NCBI GenBank assembly: GCA_032622095.1
Contig: CP136066.1
Span: forward strand, 99,655,319-99,719,318
Origin: Siphonodentalium dalli
Lineage: Eukaryota > Mollusca > Scaphopoda > Gadilida > Siphonodentaliidae
DNA length: 64,000 bases
Direction of reading: 5' to 3'
In this document: one piece after another, positions 15,201 through 30,200 of the stretch
How the letters are laid out: each line of letters starts with the position of its first letter
Position numbering within the stretch: position 1 is the first letter of the stretch
The notes under the pieces: model-generated
Told to the model about the DNA's origin: nothing
The model's database searches: none
The model's input: only the letters and a program-made list of their open reading frames with translations
Position numbers and translations under genes: made by a program

Positions 15201-18200
15201 ACAATTATGTTTGGAAGATGCCGATGTATATTGACACCTCAGTGATGGATTGGTAATGTTGTTTTTTTTTCAGTGTTGATCCAACACCAATAAATAGATA
15301 ATGACACAGCGCTATTTGATAAACCAAGCGAATAGACTGTATAATTATAATATAATTCTAGAGAACTTTACCATGTGTTCTTCAGATCAAAATAATCCCT
15401 AAACTCAATTACACATGGCAGTGAATGGTTGCAATTAAATCCATTTAAAGTCTGCCTGCTTGTGCCGAAAGCAAGGTGTTGATTTGGTACCAAATTTCCG
15501 ATAGCGAATTGGTGCCTACATTCCGGTAGTGAATTGGTACCAATTTTCTGACACCGAATCGGTACCAATTTTCCGATGCCGTTCAGGTATGGAATGTTCT
15601 AATTTTATCTGAAACAATTATATGTAACAGCTTATAGCAATCGAGTGTACATGTATCTATATATGCTGTCATAATGATACACATGTATATATTGTGAGGC
15701 GTGCATATTATACATTACTGGTATTGGTTAATTTTATCATATCAAATAATATATCTCTTGCCAATTTTAAGACAACATTACTGGATCACTCCTCAATTAT
15801 GTTACTGATAAATTACAGTTATAATTAGATTAAATTATACACATATGTATATATGAACCAGAAAATATATACCATGTGCTCTCCGGGTGAGATAATACTG
15901 AGATTATAACCTAATTATTCAATTTCAAATGGCAGTGAATGATTGCAATTGAATCCAGTTAAAGTCGGATTGTGTCCAGCAGTAGAATGTGTTGAATTGG
16001 TACTGAATTTCCGATAGCGAATTGGTACCTACTTTCCGCTAATGAATTGGCACCGATTTTCCGATACCGAATCTGCACCAAATTTTCGATGCCGTATATA
16101 TATTATTAGTATGGAATGTTCTATTCTGAAAGATATAATAGCTAAGTAATCGTATTTATGCAGGCATATATGCACATTGATTGTGAACATAGGTACGGGT
16201 ATATATATGATAACTGATCTACATTAACGTTCAGTTAATGACAATGCCTATAATTTGATCGCACCATGCATGCATATTGAAAATTTTAGGACAACATGGA
16301 TAAAAATCATAACAAAAATAAATTTAAAACTAAATTTAAAACTGATAGGTAACCTATAAATTACAGGTATAAAATTATAAATACAACTTATATAATATGG
16401 GACAATTGTGCGGGGTTGAATGTTTATTATAATAAACGGACACCCCCACCCCCCCCCCCCCAAATTATCCCAAAACAATACATATATGATGCAAAACTAA
16501 TATTTAAATGCAATCTTATTTATTACTATTATTACTGGTTTGCTGTATTAAAATTAATTCAGATGAATAAATGTGTGTGATGAATGCATGCAGAGATATC
16601 GATTGTTTGTGCGGATAAAAAAAACAGCAGTATTCACGACAGGCATTGAACAGAAATAGCGCCCGGCGTCAACTGGTGTTTCCTGATATGGTGAAAATAA
16701 AGAGCGTTTATTTCACTTATATGTCCGAAAAATACAAAACAGCTGGTAAATGGCTGTGCTCATGGCAAAGTATTTTCAGAGCATATATAACGCCGGTTTT
16801 TATGATCAATATCTCGTGTATATATTCAATGTGTCTTATTATACATCTTCCATATTATATATAGAGAAAATGGAGGCTCAAATGAGTCGTGACCGTTTAA
16901 TATACTAAGTCTGAAAAATATTTTATTAGTTTGATAATTTGAAATCATCTATTATCAGTGAAGCTTATCATTGTGCAAATGAAATGTTTACCCGCTAACA
17001 TGCATATACACATTAACTATACATGCAACTGCATATATGAAATATTACAATTTATATACATTATAATAAAACATAATTGTTCTGCATTTGGTGACATAAA
17101 TGACTATTTCAATGAATGTTTTGATGAACCCATTTTAAATATTAATAGATACAAAGAACCTAATTGTGTGAGCGGTACCATTAATTTTATATTTAGGATC
17201 GCAATTTAATTGGTTGGGTTTTGTATTTTAGATTTTGGGCATTGCATGATAATTTGCAATTTTTAGATGCTTATTTTCAATGTTTTCAGAAATATATGCT
17301 ATCAAGTTATATTTAAGTTTTTAACAATTAATCAACCAAATTAAATGAAGATCACACGTTCTTCGAAACACGGACACACATGTTATTCTCATTGCATGGA
17401 GTTTACGTTTTTAACAATCGCGTTTGCTTTTTAATTTGATTTTTTTAAATCTTCCGAACTTTTTTTGGTGTGATATATAGTGACCCCTTCAGCCATTCTG
17501 AGCGCGTCTCGTTATTTTCGGTATACTTTTATCCGGTTCGCACGAATGTAAATTCAAAGTGAGCGGCGGACGTGCACAATTTCCCTATATAAGAACTCGA
17601 TTGGACAGAAATTGCCACATGCTTCTCATCTAGAGATTATTTGAGAGGTATACATACATCTTTTTCAAGAGGCAGTGGCATATATACTCTTTTCAAATCA
17701 ACATTGATCAGTTCTTAGAGATATTGTTCGCTTCACGTCATCACCAACTTCTCCTACAGACCTATATATATGTAAGTACTGGTACTTTAAATTATTTTCT
17801 CATTGAGTTATTTACGTATAGCAGGCCGGCCTATGTTTTAAATTATTAAAATTCAAGCTGGAATATTATTCAGCAAATATGTGAATATTTATAGTTTCGC
17901 AAAATGTGTGTTTTTTTTAATTCTCGTGAAATTAAAATACCGATTCATTTATTCGACTGTTGCCTGTTTCTATATTTATATTGCCTTTCTTTCTTTTTTC
18001 GGAAAAAAATAATATCAAACAAATCATGGAGTTGTCCCGTAACCAAATATTTTCTCCTTTATATGCCTACAGTTTGTTTATCTTCACACGTTAGATGCCA
18101 CAACGACCAGCAATCACCATGAGCAAAGGTATGTCCAATATAATTAGGCCTACAATTTACTTTGAAGTCGTAAAGATGTATTGAGGGATCGTGGACAATT

Positions 18201-21200
18201 TAATTGTGAAACATTTTAATTAATATATTAACACTAGCGTTTGATAAAAACATGTTTGAGATAAGAAGTTAAATTTTGTTTGATATTGAATAGCCTAGAT
18301 ATCGACTTAGGCCTATTTCATATAAAGTTTGTGATGTTTTAGAAGGGCAGTATTATATTATATTGTTTGTCAATTTTTTAACAACAAAATTCTAAATTTT
18401 TATTACATTTTTTTCATAAATAAGCCCAGATAGTTTTATTTTACGATGTCGAAAATTGCTTGCGGAAGGTCTGGAACCCTATATAGCTGGATATATCTTT
18501 GAATTATATCGGCTTCCATTGCAACAAATTGCATTGATATTCCCGTAGTCCTGACTCTGAGATTATCTACATTTCGGCGCCCACTCATAATTTATAGGTT
18601 CATAAATAATATTTTTTTATAATTTTTAATTCCGCCTTAACTCGAGAAGAACACGATAATTACACACCTAGACGTACTATAGGCCTAAATTGGTCCCTGG
18701 TACAATAAGAGCGTTAATTCGTAATCATATAATTTAAAAAAAATTATGTGCTGATTAATTTTCGAAAACTTTTGTGACTATATAACCTTTGAAAAAATCA
18801 CTAAATGTACATTAATCATTAATATTGTATGCGTTAAATTGAATATATATATTTATCGACTTAAAAATCACATAATCAAATTGTGTGTCACTATATATAA
18901 AAATATACTCTCAAATACACTAAGATTGGACATATCCTTTTAAATATAATATACCGAAAAAAGAATTCTCCCTTAAAAACAACAGCCAATGAAAACAGTT
19001 TCGCACATCCGGGGAAGGACGCCATCTTGAAAATCGATAATATGTTTTCACTTTTTAATGAAAGTGTTTACGGACATAAGAGTGTTATTTCTGTTCGGAC
19101 CAGGGGTATTAGTAAGGTATTATAATTAGTTGAGTTATATCATTACGCACATTGGAATTTATGTCCAAATAAAATTTCTATCTTTACATTAGTGTTTTCG
19201 GCTCCTAATTTCGAGGCATTCACTAAAATTAAGGTGGAGGTCAAGTGAATAATTTAGAAATTGAATCTGAATGGGGATTTCCATGCAAATATGCGGAGCA
19301 AAAGTTATAGAGTTGCACATACATGTACTTCTGAGTGTGACTTGATGTGGTATTGGAAACAACAGGTATTTATGATAAATTTTATCTGGCTGGTCTAGTA
19401 ACGCTTAGTAAATTATAAAATCTTGCATTGCAATAAATATATTTTTGATTTTTTTTTCCTGGAATTAGCCTACATCACTTGACCTACAATGCTACATGGC
19501 TACAACTAACTTTCTAAGGCTACATTTGAAAAAAACAATATAAAATTCAAAAATAAATACACAAATTAACATTATAATTGAACAAGTCAGTCTACATCTA
19601 CATACATGTAGATCTACTTGATACTCCATCGCCCTCAATGTGCTGAGGATTATGTGGAGGTCCAGGTGCTACCACGGCCGAGTAACTGTATAACCCTGTG
19701 GTGACTCCAGTAGCGTTCTTTAACATGCACACACCGAGGCGTGTACACGGGTCAGCCATTAATGTCCGCGCCCGATCGGACAGCGTTCTGCACCCACGAC
19801 AACATACCTGGACAAGTGTTGTAATGGGGGGAAGTCGGCATTTTGCATTCGGATCTTTATTCAGTGATCTCGAATGAGACTTTTCAGCCTGACAAACTTG
19901 GTATCTGACCGAGTTCTGATTTTTGTCAGAATACCCTGACCAGGTTGCGATCCCCGGTCCGATAGCACGAGAGACCAGTACGCTACCTCTCGGCTACCGA
20001 CTTCACATATCCTTTGAAATTTATATAATATACCGAAAAAAGAATTCTCCCTTAAAAACAACAGCCAATGTCCCAAGTGGACCCGCCAGATAAATAATAA
20101 ATGTACCTGTTGTTTTCAATACGTCCACATCAACATGTCTGATTCAAGTCACACTCAGAAGTACCCCCGCTGGACAAAACAGGTGTCCATTGGCACCGCG
20201 GTGTATTTGCCGTTCGGTCGCGGTGTCAAGAGTTTGTACCGCTATTCTCAAAGTAATTGACCAGAAAAACGGGGTGATACCCCGGTCATGACCGCGGTGA
20301 TACCGGTAATAAACGGTAGCGGTATCGAGACGGTCATGGCGTGGAGTTACGGTATTGGGCGATAATGATACCGTGGTCTTTTAGCGGGCACCGCATTAAT
20401 TTTGTTGAATACCGCGGTGATTTTCATGGAACTCTTTTAGGGGAGGTATTTACTCACACATACTTGTTCGCGTTAACAAGCGGTATCAGTACCGCGGTAT
20501 TGGAGGATACCATGGTATAGTACCGCCATATTAACGGGGTGACACCACGTTATTGGTGGTCAATTACTTTAAGTATAGCGGTAACTGCAGTTGAGCACCG
20601 CGGCCGAACGGCAAGTACACTGCGGCCGAGCGGCAAGTACACCATTGCCGAAAGGCAACTACAACGCGGCCGAATGGCATGTACATCGTGGTTAGATTTC
20701 GGGTTTGTATCATCTTTTTTCAGTTTAATGAACGTACCGCTATTCTCAAAGTAATTGACCGGAAAAACGGGGTGATACCCCAGTCATGACCGCGGTGATA
20801 CCGGTAATAAACGGCAGCTGTATCGAGGCGGTCACAGCAGTGGAATTACGGTATTGGGTGATAATGATATCGCGGTCTTTTAGCGGGCACCGCATTAATT
20901 TTTTTGAATACCGCAGTCATTTTCATGGAACACTTTGAGGGGAGGTATTTACTCCCACATACTTGTTCGCGTTAACAAGCGGCATCAGTACCGCGGTATT
21001 GGAGGATACCGCAGTATAGTACTGCGGTATTAACGGGGTGACACCACATTATTGGTGGTCAATTACTTTAAGTATAGCGGTACACCGCGGCAACTACACC
21101 ATGGCCGAATGGCAAGTACACCGCAGCCCAACTGTTGTTAGCCGGTGGAGCCGCAGTGTAGTTGCATTTCGGCCGCGGTGGCAACGCTAACCGCACCGCG

Positions 21201-24200
21201 GTTAAGTGGACACTTGTTTTGTCCAGCAGGGTAGGCCCTAGCCTTAGGCTACAGGTATGTGCAACTCTGTAACTTTTGCTCTGCAGATTTGCATGGAAAT
21301 CCCAATTCAAAATCGGTCACTTGACCTCGCTCTTAAAACTGAAACTTGGGTTGGCGATTTAGCAATACGATAGGGGAACACATTGTCCATAACGTAACTA
21401 TCGCTACCGGTAATGCCTAATGGGGTCGTTGTCGTAACGTTTTATACATAAATGCACACCATGTATTTATGTTTACATAAATTAATGCACATCAGTCTCA
21501 TTCGGCACGAGATTGAAATTGGGTTATGCGAAGCACATCGCCCACATTAGTGTTCATTGCTTGTCGAATATGATTAATTTATGGAAAAATGCCCAGGTAT
21601 CAGAAGGAAATTATGACTCGATGGTCTCCACACTGACAGAAAGGATTGAATTTGTGTTTAGATTTTATTTAATGTCATTGAAATGATCACTGCGGTAGAT
21701 TTACAATGCCATTCCGTTATAATACTGCAGTCTATTAGCATGTTGTCACACTAAAAGTTGAAGAAAATAACACACCCATGAGGATCTTGTTAAACGGTAA
21801 GCGTTGGCAGTGGGTATTGCTGTTAAAATAGTCACATCCATTGCTAGTAAAGTGATGTGAAACACTCCGCTTAGGGTGATCACATAGAAATAGAGAATAA
21901 TCTTGTTCAAAGTAGTTATTGTTATGATATGAATGCATATACGGTATATACAACACGCACCGTCGGTCATATATTTATCAGATGCAATGAGTATCGATTG
22001 CAAAATCATTTGAGTTGCTTTCTATGGAGATGTACCGTAGGGTCGATTTCTTTGAGATTTTCAGTGATGTTAGTAGATTGCTGCATTATCCCAGTTGGCA
22101 TAGTGCCCGAGTACTAATTTTATCAGTTTCGCGCACCAAACAAGTCCATAATACCCAGTATGTCTCTAAACTCACCATAAACAGGAATGATGTTATAATA
22201 TAGACAAACTTTGTTCTTGCTCCAATCATAAATGTCGCGAAATTGCGGCATGTTATTGTTATGTTAGAACTCTGTGTTATGCACATGTGTACACAAACGC
22301 TGTATTTAATATGTAAACAAGCAGCATAAAGATTCTCTGATAAGCAAAACACTCAACACCGAGGAGACCCCCTCTAATTGAATTTAGTTGTTAGAAATGC
22401 CACTATTAAAGTTGTTTACAACATACTGGTATACATGTACCCCGCTGGACAAAACAAGTGTTCATTCAACTTCATTGGCACCGCGGTGTATTTGCCGTTC
22501 GGCCCGCGGTGTCAGAGTTTGTAACTGCAGTTGAGCACCGCGGCCGAACGGCAAGTACACCGCAGCCGAACAGCAAGTACACTGCCACCGAAAGGCAACT
22601 ACACCGCGGCCGAACTGCATGTACACCGAGGTTAGATTTCTGGTTTGTATAGTCTTTTTTCAGTTTAATGAACGTACACCGCGGCAACTACACCATGGCC
22701 GAATGACAAGTACATCGCGGCCCAACTGTAGTTAGCCGGTGGAGCCCCGGTGTAGATGCATTTCAGCCGCGGTGGCAACGCTAACCGCACTGCGGTTAAG
22801 TGGACACTTGTTTTGTCCAGCAGGGTAGCTACATGTATCGCTATTCTTCACCTTTCAAGATTTCGGTGTTAAATCATCGTGACTTCAGCATCAATGCTCA
22901 ATTACAATGTACGGCAAACATAATACGGTATCACTGTGGTATTCATATGGCGAATTGGCGATGCGACCAAATCATCAATTGCTAGGATAGGATTTGTTCT
23001 AATTGACCGACGCGATAAGTGAATTTACTTGAGTGTTTTCCGGTATTTCAATAACGGAGACAGATAAAGTCAACGTTCAATGTACTGTATGTGGATTTCA
23101 TCAACATACATGTAGCCAAGTTTATTTGTTGCAAACAGAATGGCTACTTCAAATTCAACATAGTATAGCAGAAATATAAAGTATGATGTAGTATACGGTA
23201 CATGTATATAACAAGATTCTGCATCATACAAAACACAAAAAGACTTTTTCAATGCCATTGACTCGATGTGTGTTAATTGGACTAATGAGCCTTCAGTCAC
23301 TTGTGGAAAACTACCACATATTTATATATACTAAATGTGATGACGCACATACGGTAGGATGAATATTTTGGTGCCATTGATGTAGGAATCGCGGCGCTCG
23401 CATCGCCGTCTGTAAGGGCTTCACAAAGTGTGACGGTGGTTTATTATAATAATAAACCACCGTCAACTACAGGAACATGTATAGTATAAGTTAAAAGTTC
23501 CCAAGAATTGCTATATATCAACATTTTGTTCAACGCAATTTGGTATCAAGAGTATGGTACATGTACTGGTATGTCGGTCGGCATTTGTCTTAATATTTGC
23601 CAGGCCGCCAAATATTTGAGGTGGTGAAACGCACACATTTAAAAACTCAAAATCTGATAACTCTGGGCCTTGATGGGTGGGTTCCTCGACTAAAATCTAA
23701 TATTTTTGCCCCAGAATCCGAAGAAATAGTACCGGTAATTTAGGGGCATTAAATCAAGAGTATGTACCGGTATCTTCAACTCTATTTTGGGCTTGCTTGT
23801 GCAACTGACTACCGGTACTTACCGTACATGTGCATGGTTTTAATTGGACGAAAACATCTAATAAAGTTGTTGGTCCTTAAAACCTGGCTACAGCTCAATA
23901 TGATGAGGTTCCGGTATGTTTTGTTCTTTTACCAATCATAAATATCACATAAATACCGGTAGTATGTTATTGTCAAGTCTGTATGCTGTGTTACATGTAT
24001 GTAAAAAAAAAAAAAAAAATTGGTTTTGTTTAAATAACAAAGTGTACAAACTCGACAATAACAAACTATTTATGCGATATGTATTATTGCTATACATGTA
24101 AGAACAAAGTCTGTCTGTTTTTTTTATATTATTTCTGTTTATGGTGGTTTTAATGGATTAACTACATTGTATTTTAGCAACAATATCCACCGCAAAGGCC

Positions 24201-27200
24201 TCCAATGCATTTCATACTTGAAGGTAAACTGTGAAAAGACACCAGTATGACTTCGGTATGCCCAGTTTGAGATACATTGTGCATGTACATGTACGGTACA
24301 TGTAAATTGCATTCTAATGTGGCCAACAGGATCCACCGATTATATTTTACATGTACCGGTACACATGTACAATTGCATTGTTGATCCAACAAGCAGGCAT
24401 ACCGGTACATACATCTGTATAATCTAAATGATTACTAGTACATGTACAGTACGGTACATGTAACGGTATGTCTCAGAGACCTTCAAAAATCATTTCAAAA
24501 TCAAACTTTCAAATCTCAAATTTACGAAACTCACGAATTGTCATTAAGATAATGAAAAGGCCTACACGTATGGATATATAAATGCAGGTTTTGGCCATTG
24601 CGATGTCATATTTGAATCACAAAAGGATCGTATCTGTATGCTGTACAGGAAACATCGCCTGAGGTTGATGCAATGTTATTCAATTTGCTTTTTATGCTTG
24701 TATAAAAATTGCATCAAATTTAAAGCTGAGATCACTTTCAAATGAGCTTCAGAAGCATGTGTGAACAACGTGGTCAATGACGATACATGTAGCGTGTGCA
24801 ATTTCACTAGCTTTTTCAATAGATGCACATGTAACTCATAAAATGTCGGAATTGGGGAAAGCCAGGGACTGTGTCTGGTGTCTACTGTCTACTGTTAATA
24901 CTGACATGTACCGTAGATGTGAACAAGTAATTTTAGAGTTGCTCGGCCAAAAAAATATGGCTGCCAGCAGCCATCTTGGATTTTACTCTTTGCATGACTA
25001 AATCCTTTGGCATGGGCTACAGGTCATACCGGTACCTTTGGTCCGTTCATCATGAAATTTGTCATGGATGTTAACAATGACATGTAGATAAGAACAAGTC
25101 ATTTCGGGGTCATTCGGCAAAAAAACATGGCCGCCAACAGCCATCTTGGATTTCAAAATTCAATCTTATTAGCATGGACTGCAGGCCATACTATTAGTCT
25201 GATCATCATGCAATTTGTCACATAGATGTTAATATTGACATGTAGATGGGAACGAGTCATTTTGGGATCATTTGGTAAAAAAACATGGATGCAGGCATCC
25301 TTTAGTCGGATCATCATGAAATTTGTCACAGATGTTGACAATGGAATTCAGATACATTTGGGGTCATTCAGCAAAAAAACATGGCTGCCAGCGCCATCTT
25401 GGATTTCAAAATTCAATCCATTAGCATGGGCTACGACCCATACTATTTGTCTGATCATCATGAAATTTGTCGTGGATGTTAATATTGACACGTAGATTGG
25501 AAACGTGTCATTCTGGTGTCATTCGGTCAAAAACATGGCCTTCATCTTGGATTTTACATGTACCCTTTGCATTACTAAATTTTTGGCACCTTTGTCTTTA
25601 TCAAATTTGTCATGGCTGTTAGCATTGACATGTGCCGGTAGATGGGAACCAGTCAGTATGGGTTCATTCTGAAAAAAACATGGCTGCCAAAAGCCATCTT
25701 GGATTTCAAAATTCATTCTATTAGGCTTAGCGCAGACTACAGGACAGAGTGTTAGTCTGATCATCATGAAATTTGTCGTGGAAGTTAGTATTGACATGTA
25801 AATGGGAACGAGTCATTTTGGAGTCATTCGGCAAAAAAACATGGCTGCCAGTGGCCATCTTGGATTCTACTCTTTTCATATAAACTAGACCTTTCAACTT
25901 TCCACATTCCTAATCACTCCATTGACTGAACACATGAATTTATTCCCTTTCCATGTTGAGCTACAGTGTCATTGATACTTTCATTTTAGCCTGTTGTCAT
26001 ACATGTACATGTACATGTATGTGGCGACTCTATTAGTGCATTTGGCAACTATTTTGTCTCCTTACAGCATGGAGACACAGCAGGAGATTCTCCAGAAAAT
26101 GTCAATACTCGAAGAAAACCAACAGATGTTGTTTGAACAACGCGATGCGGTAAGAAAATTTAGTGCTGTTGTGTCATTTGCAAAAAACAATTTATAAGAT
26201 TGCATTTGGCAGCAATATATTCCACCAAACTTTTCAAATTCAACCATGTAAAATATCAAAATGATCATCTGTTGGGTCTGCTGTTGGATTTAAATGGTGA
26301 AATCAATGTTTTTTAACTTTGAATTTCAATCTTCTTTCATTTCCAAGTCATACCAATTATACATACATGTAGGAGATGAATAGTAACAAATATTGCACAG
26401 CTTTCCAAATTATTTATTGATCACTGCAAAGAGTAAATTCAAAGGTGGCGGACTAGGCCAAAAAACCGGCCCAGGAAATGAATATAATACTGGCCCATCT
26501 GTTCAGGGGTGTCCACAGTCCACCTTGGGAAATTCCAACTGCACCCCCCCCCCCCCCCCCCCCCCTTGAATCAGAATCGGACCAAATACAAATGCAGACC
26601 AAATAAATGATTTTACATAATTCCATTTGCACCTCTGGCCTAATATCCTGAATATTCATAAACCGTGGTTCTATACATGTATATTCCCGGTGTGAGACCA
26701 TTAACATATTTTTGCCTGGAAAATTGCATAAATTCTAACATACCGGTACATGTATAGCGGTCTAACTCCAGACAAATGCACACGGCTATGGACAAGAGAC
26801 CAGGACACACCGGGCTGTTCATGGTTGTTCGGCCCGGGGTGAGGAAATTTTGAAAACTATACAAGAAAATCGCGAATCCTAGCATCTAGACTGGCATCAA
26901 CTGAAGCGTTCCTATTTTGTTGTGAATTTCAATTGGGGGAGGGGTGCATGAGAATTTTTTTGGGATTTACAGATGGGAGTTACCGTCAAAATCTTGAGAT
27001 TAACGGGGTCTTTACATGGTGTTATATGATGCTGACAAGTTCATTTAATGACAACATTACGATTGGCCAATTCGGCTGGTTAAACAACACATTTAATAGG
27101 CGTCCCACATCCAGAATTTTTCCGGTCTCCTGATCGGCCACTCCGCCTCTGCCCCCCCCCCCCCAAACGTCACATTATACTCACATGGGGAACCTGCAAA

Positions 27201-30200
27201 CTTCCCAATTTACCGGTAGGTAACTTATAACTTTCCTCGCCGGTTTTCCGCTTCTCGGGTGATATATATTTATATATATATTGGCAGTACACATTATCCG
27301 AAGTAAAACATTTTACATGTGGAATAATTTCCGAATCAATATATTCTTGTTTAGTGACGGTTCCAAATATGGTTACAATCGGGACAATCTCAGACGCCGT
27401 CGTAAAATGGAATTCACTTCATGAATTTATGTGAGAAGAGTGCCATCTTATTGGATACACGGCTGGTTAAACAACACATGTGGCGGCCCACATCTGTTTC
27501 ATTTGCGGCCCATCGGGAAATTTCCCGGTCTCCCGATTGGCCAGTCCGCCTTTGGCTGCTAGTGACAATCTGAAAGTTTTGTCCTGTCCTGATTGATTCA
27601 AATGTGAAATCCAATTGCTATGAATGGATTTTGGAAAGCCCTGAAGCACCATTGTTATGGGAATGTGGCCTTCATTGTGTGTAGAAGGAAACTATTGACA
27701 CCAGACACCAACCCTCTACACTACATGTCCATTGGCACCGCGGTGTATTTGCCGTTCGGCTGCGGTGTCAGTTTGTAACTGCAGTTGAGCACCGCGGCCG
27801 AACGGCAAGTACACTGCGGCCAAACGGCAAGTTCACTGCGGCCGAAAGGCAACTACCCTCGCGGTCGAATGGCATGTCCACCTTGGTTAGATTTCTGGTT
27901 TGTATTCTCTTTTTTCAGTTTGATGAATGTACACCGTAGCAACTACACCATGCCGAATGGCAATTACACCGCGGCCCAACTGTAGTTAGCCGGTGGAGCC
28001 GCGGTGTACATGTACCCTGCTGGACAAAACAAGTGTCCACTTAACCGCGGTGCGGTTAGCGTTGCCACCGCGGCCGAAATGCAACTACACTGCGGCTCCA
28101 CCGGCTAACAACAGTTGGGCTGCGGTGTACTTGCCATTCGGCCATGGTGTAGTTGCCGCGGTGTACGTTCATTAAACTGAAAAAAGATGATACAAACCCG
28201 AAATCTAACCACGATGTACATGCCATTCGGCCGCGTTGTAGTTGCCTTTCGGCCATGGTGTACTTGCCGCTCGGCTGCAGTGTACTTGCCGTTCGGCCCG
28301 CGGTGCTCAACTGCAGTTACAAACTCTGACACCGCGACCGAACGGCAAATACACCGCGGTGCCAATGGACACTTGTTTTGTCCAGCGGGGTAGTTGCATT
28401 TCGGCCGCGGTGGCAACGCTAACCGCACCGCAGTTAAGTGGACAATTGTTTTTTCCAGCAGGGTAGCTCACATGTACATGTTGAGATCGCAAAATATCTG
28501 AAATCAATTAAATTTACGGTACAAAGATGTATGTAGAATGTACCGTACATGAAATATTGCTTTAACCCTTTACCCAACAGAAGGGCCCTGTGCCAATGCA
28601 TTCTCTTATATATGCGAGTCGACCATAGGTCGCCTCGCATATATAAGAGAATGCATTGGCTTAACACATTAAAAATTATAAAATTGTTAAAGAATGTAAG
28701 AAAAAATGGTAAAAAGTGTTAAAAAAAGATTTTTTTTTAGGCCAATGCATTCTCTTATATATGCGAGGCGACCTATGGTCGACTCGCATATATAAGAGAA
28801 TGCATTGGCACAGGGCATAACTGTAACTATCACAATGTGGTCAAGGAGCCGGTTCCAATGATATCCATATTTGTATGGTTCTATTGAGACAGACCGAAGA
28901 TATTTTAGGCTGTTGAAGCTTTATTTGGCCGGTTTGTTGGGTAAAGGGTTAACAAAAAAATCACATGCTATATTTTTCCCTCAGTAAGTGACACATCAAT
29001 TAGATCAATGCATATCAAATTCTGATTTCAGGTGACTCGATATTGATTTGCCGGTGGTACATCTATGACTGTGAGGACATTTATGAAATTTTGAAGATTA
29101 TGGCGACAAAAACCCTGAACTGAACAGGAATTGGGAAAGCTGGTAAACACCCGTTTGGCAATCATTATCCAACTGGCAAGGAGAGTGGCAAAGTAAGTCA
29201 ATTTTGTCTAACCCAAACATGCTTGGAATGGTATTCGTAACCAATATACATGTATGGCATTGATTTTGACATGGAGCTTATTAAGATAATAAATCTAATA
29301 GATTACTGTACATCAGTTACATCATAATGTTTGGGTGTGTTCACATCGCAATTCAAACGTTTTTATACCTCCACTTTCGAAGAAAATGGGGGGGGGGGGG
29401 TATACTGGATTGACTGCGTCTGTCCGTCCGACCTCATAACCCGAAACACTATGAACCGATTTCAATAATTTTTTGTATGCTCCTTAAGACCGCCTCTCCG
29501 CATTATGCTAATTGCGGTGCGGTCCGACTTTCTGTTTTTTAAGTTACGTTTTACTTTTCGACTTATTTTGATTTAGAAAATCCTGTCCGACTTAATAACT
29601 TTAACAAATATGAACCAATTTCAATAATTTTTGGTATACATGCTTCTCACAACACCCTCTCTACATGATGCGGCTCAGGGTTGGCTCGGGCCGTTTTTCC
29701 TAACATTACACTTCATTGTCCCCCGACGTTTCCGTCGGAGGACTATAGAAATGACCCTCGTCCGTCCGTCCGTCCGTCCGTCCTTGCGTCCGAGATTGGG
29801 TACCTTCATGGTGTAATCAACTCCTCCTACAGTTTTAAACGTAGAGATTTGAAACTCTGGGATATTGTTCCTAACATGTTGGTGATTTGCAACATCTATA
29901 TAGCTAATCAAAAATATAAATTTTTCCATATTTTTGGGGGGGTTTTCGACTTAGAAAATTGGAACATGTTTGCCTTTTGGATGAGATTGGGTACCTTCAT
30001 GGTGTAATCAACTCCTCCTACAGTTTTAAATGTAGAGATTTGAAACTCTGGGATATTGTTCCTAACATGTTGGTGATTTGCAACATCTATATAGCTAATC
30101 AAAAATATCATTTTTTCCATATTTTTGGGGGGGGTTTTCGACTTAGAAAATTTGGAACATTTTTGCCTTTTGGATGAGATTGGGTACCTTCATGGTGTAA

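Larger units (their letters stand above)
20164..21231 (+). mobile_element. TIR element C (CTGGACAAAACA family) carrying two nested insertions
   Basis: Terminal inverted repeats CCGCTGGACAAAACAGGTGT and ACACTTGTTTTGTCCAGCAG are flanked by TA on both sides. The interior is made of CCGCGG/GCCGAACGGCAAGTACA motifs. Without the insertions at 20,239-20,581 and 20,737-21,080 it matches the ~386-bp copy at 22,440-22,825. It is non-autonomous and no transposase is seen. Confidence 0.9.
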
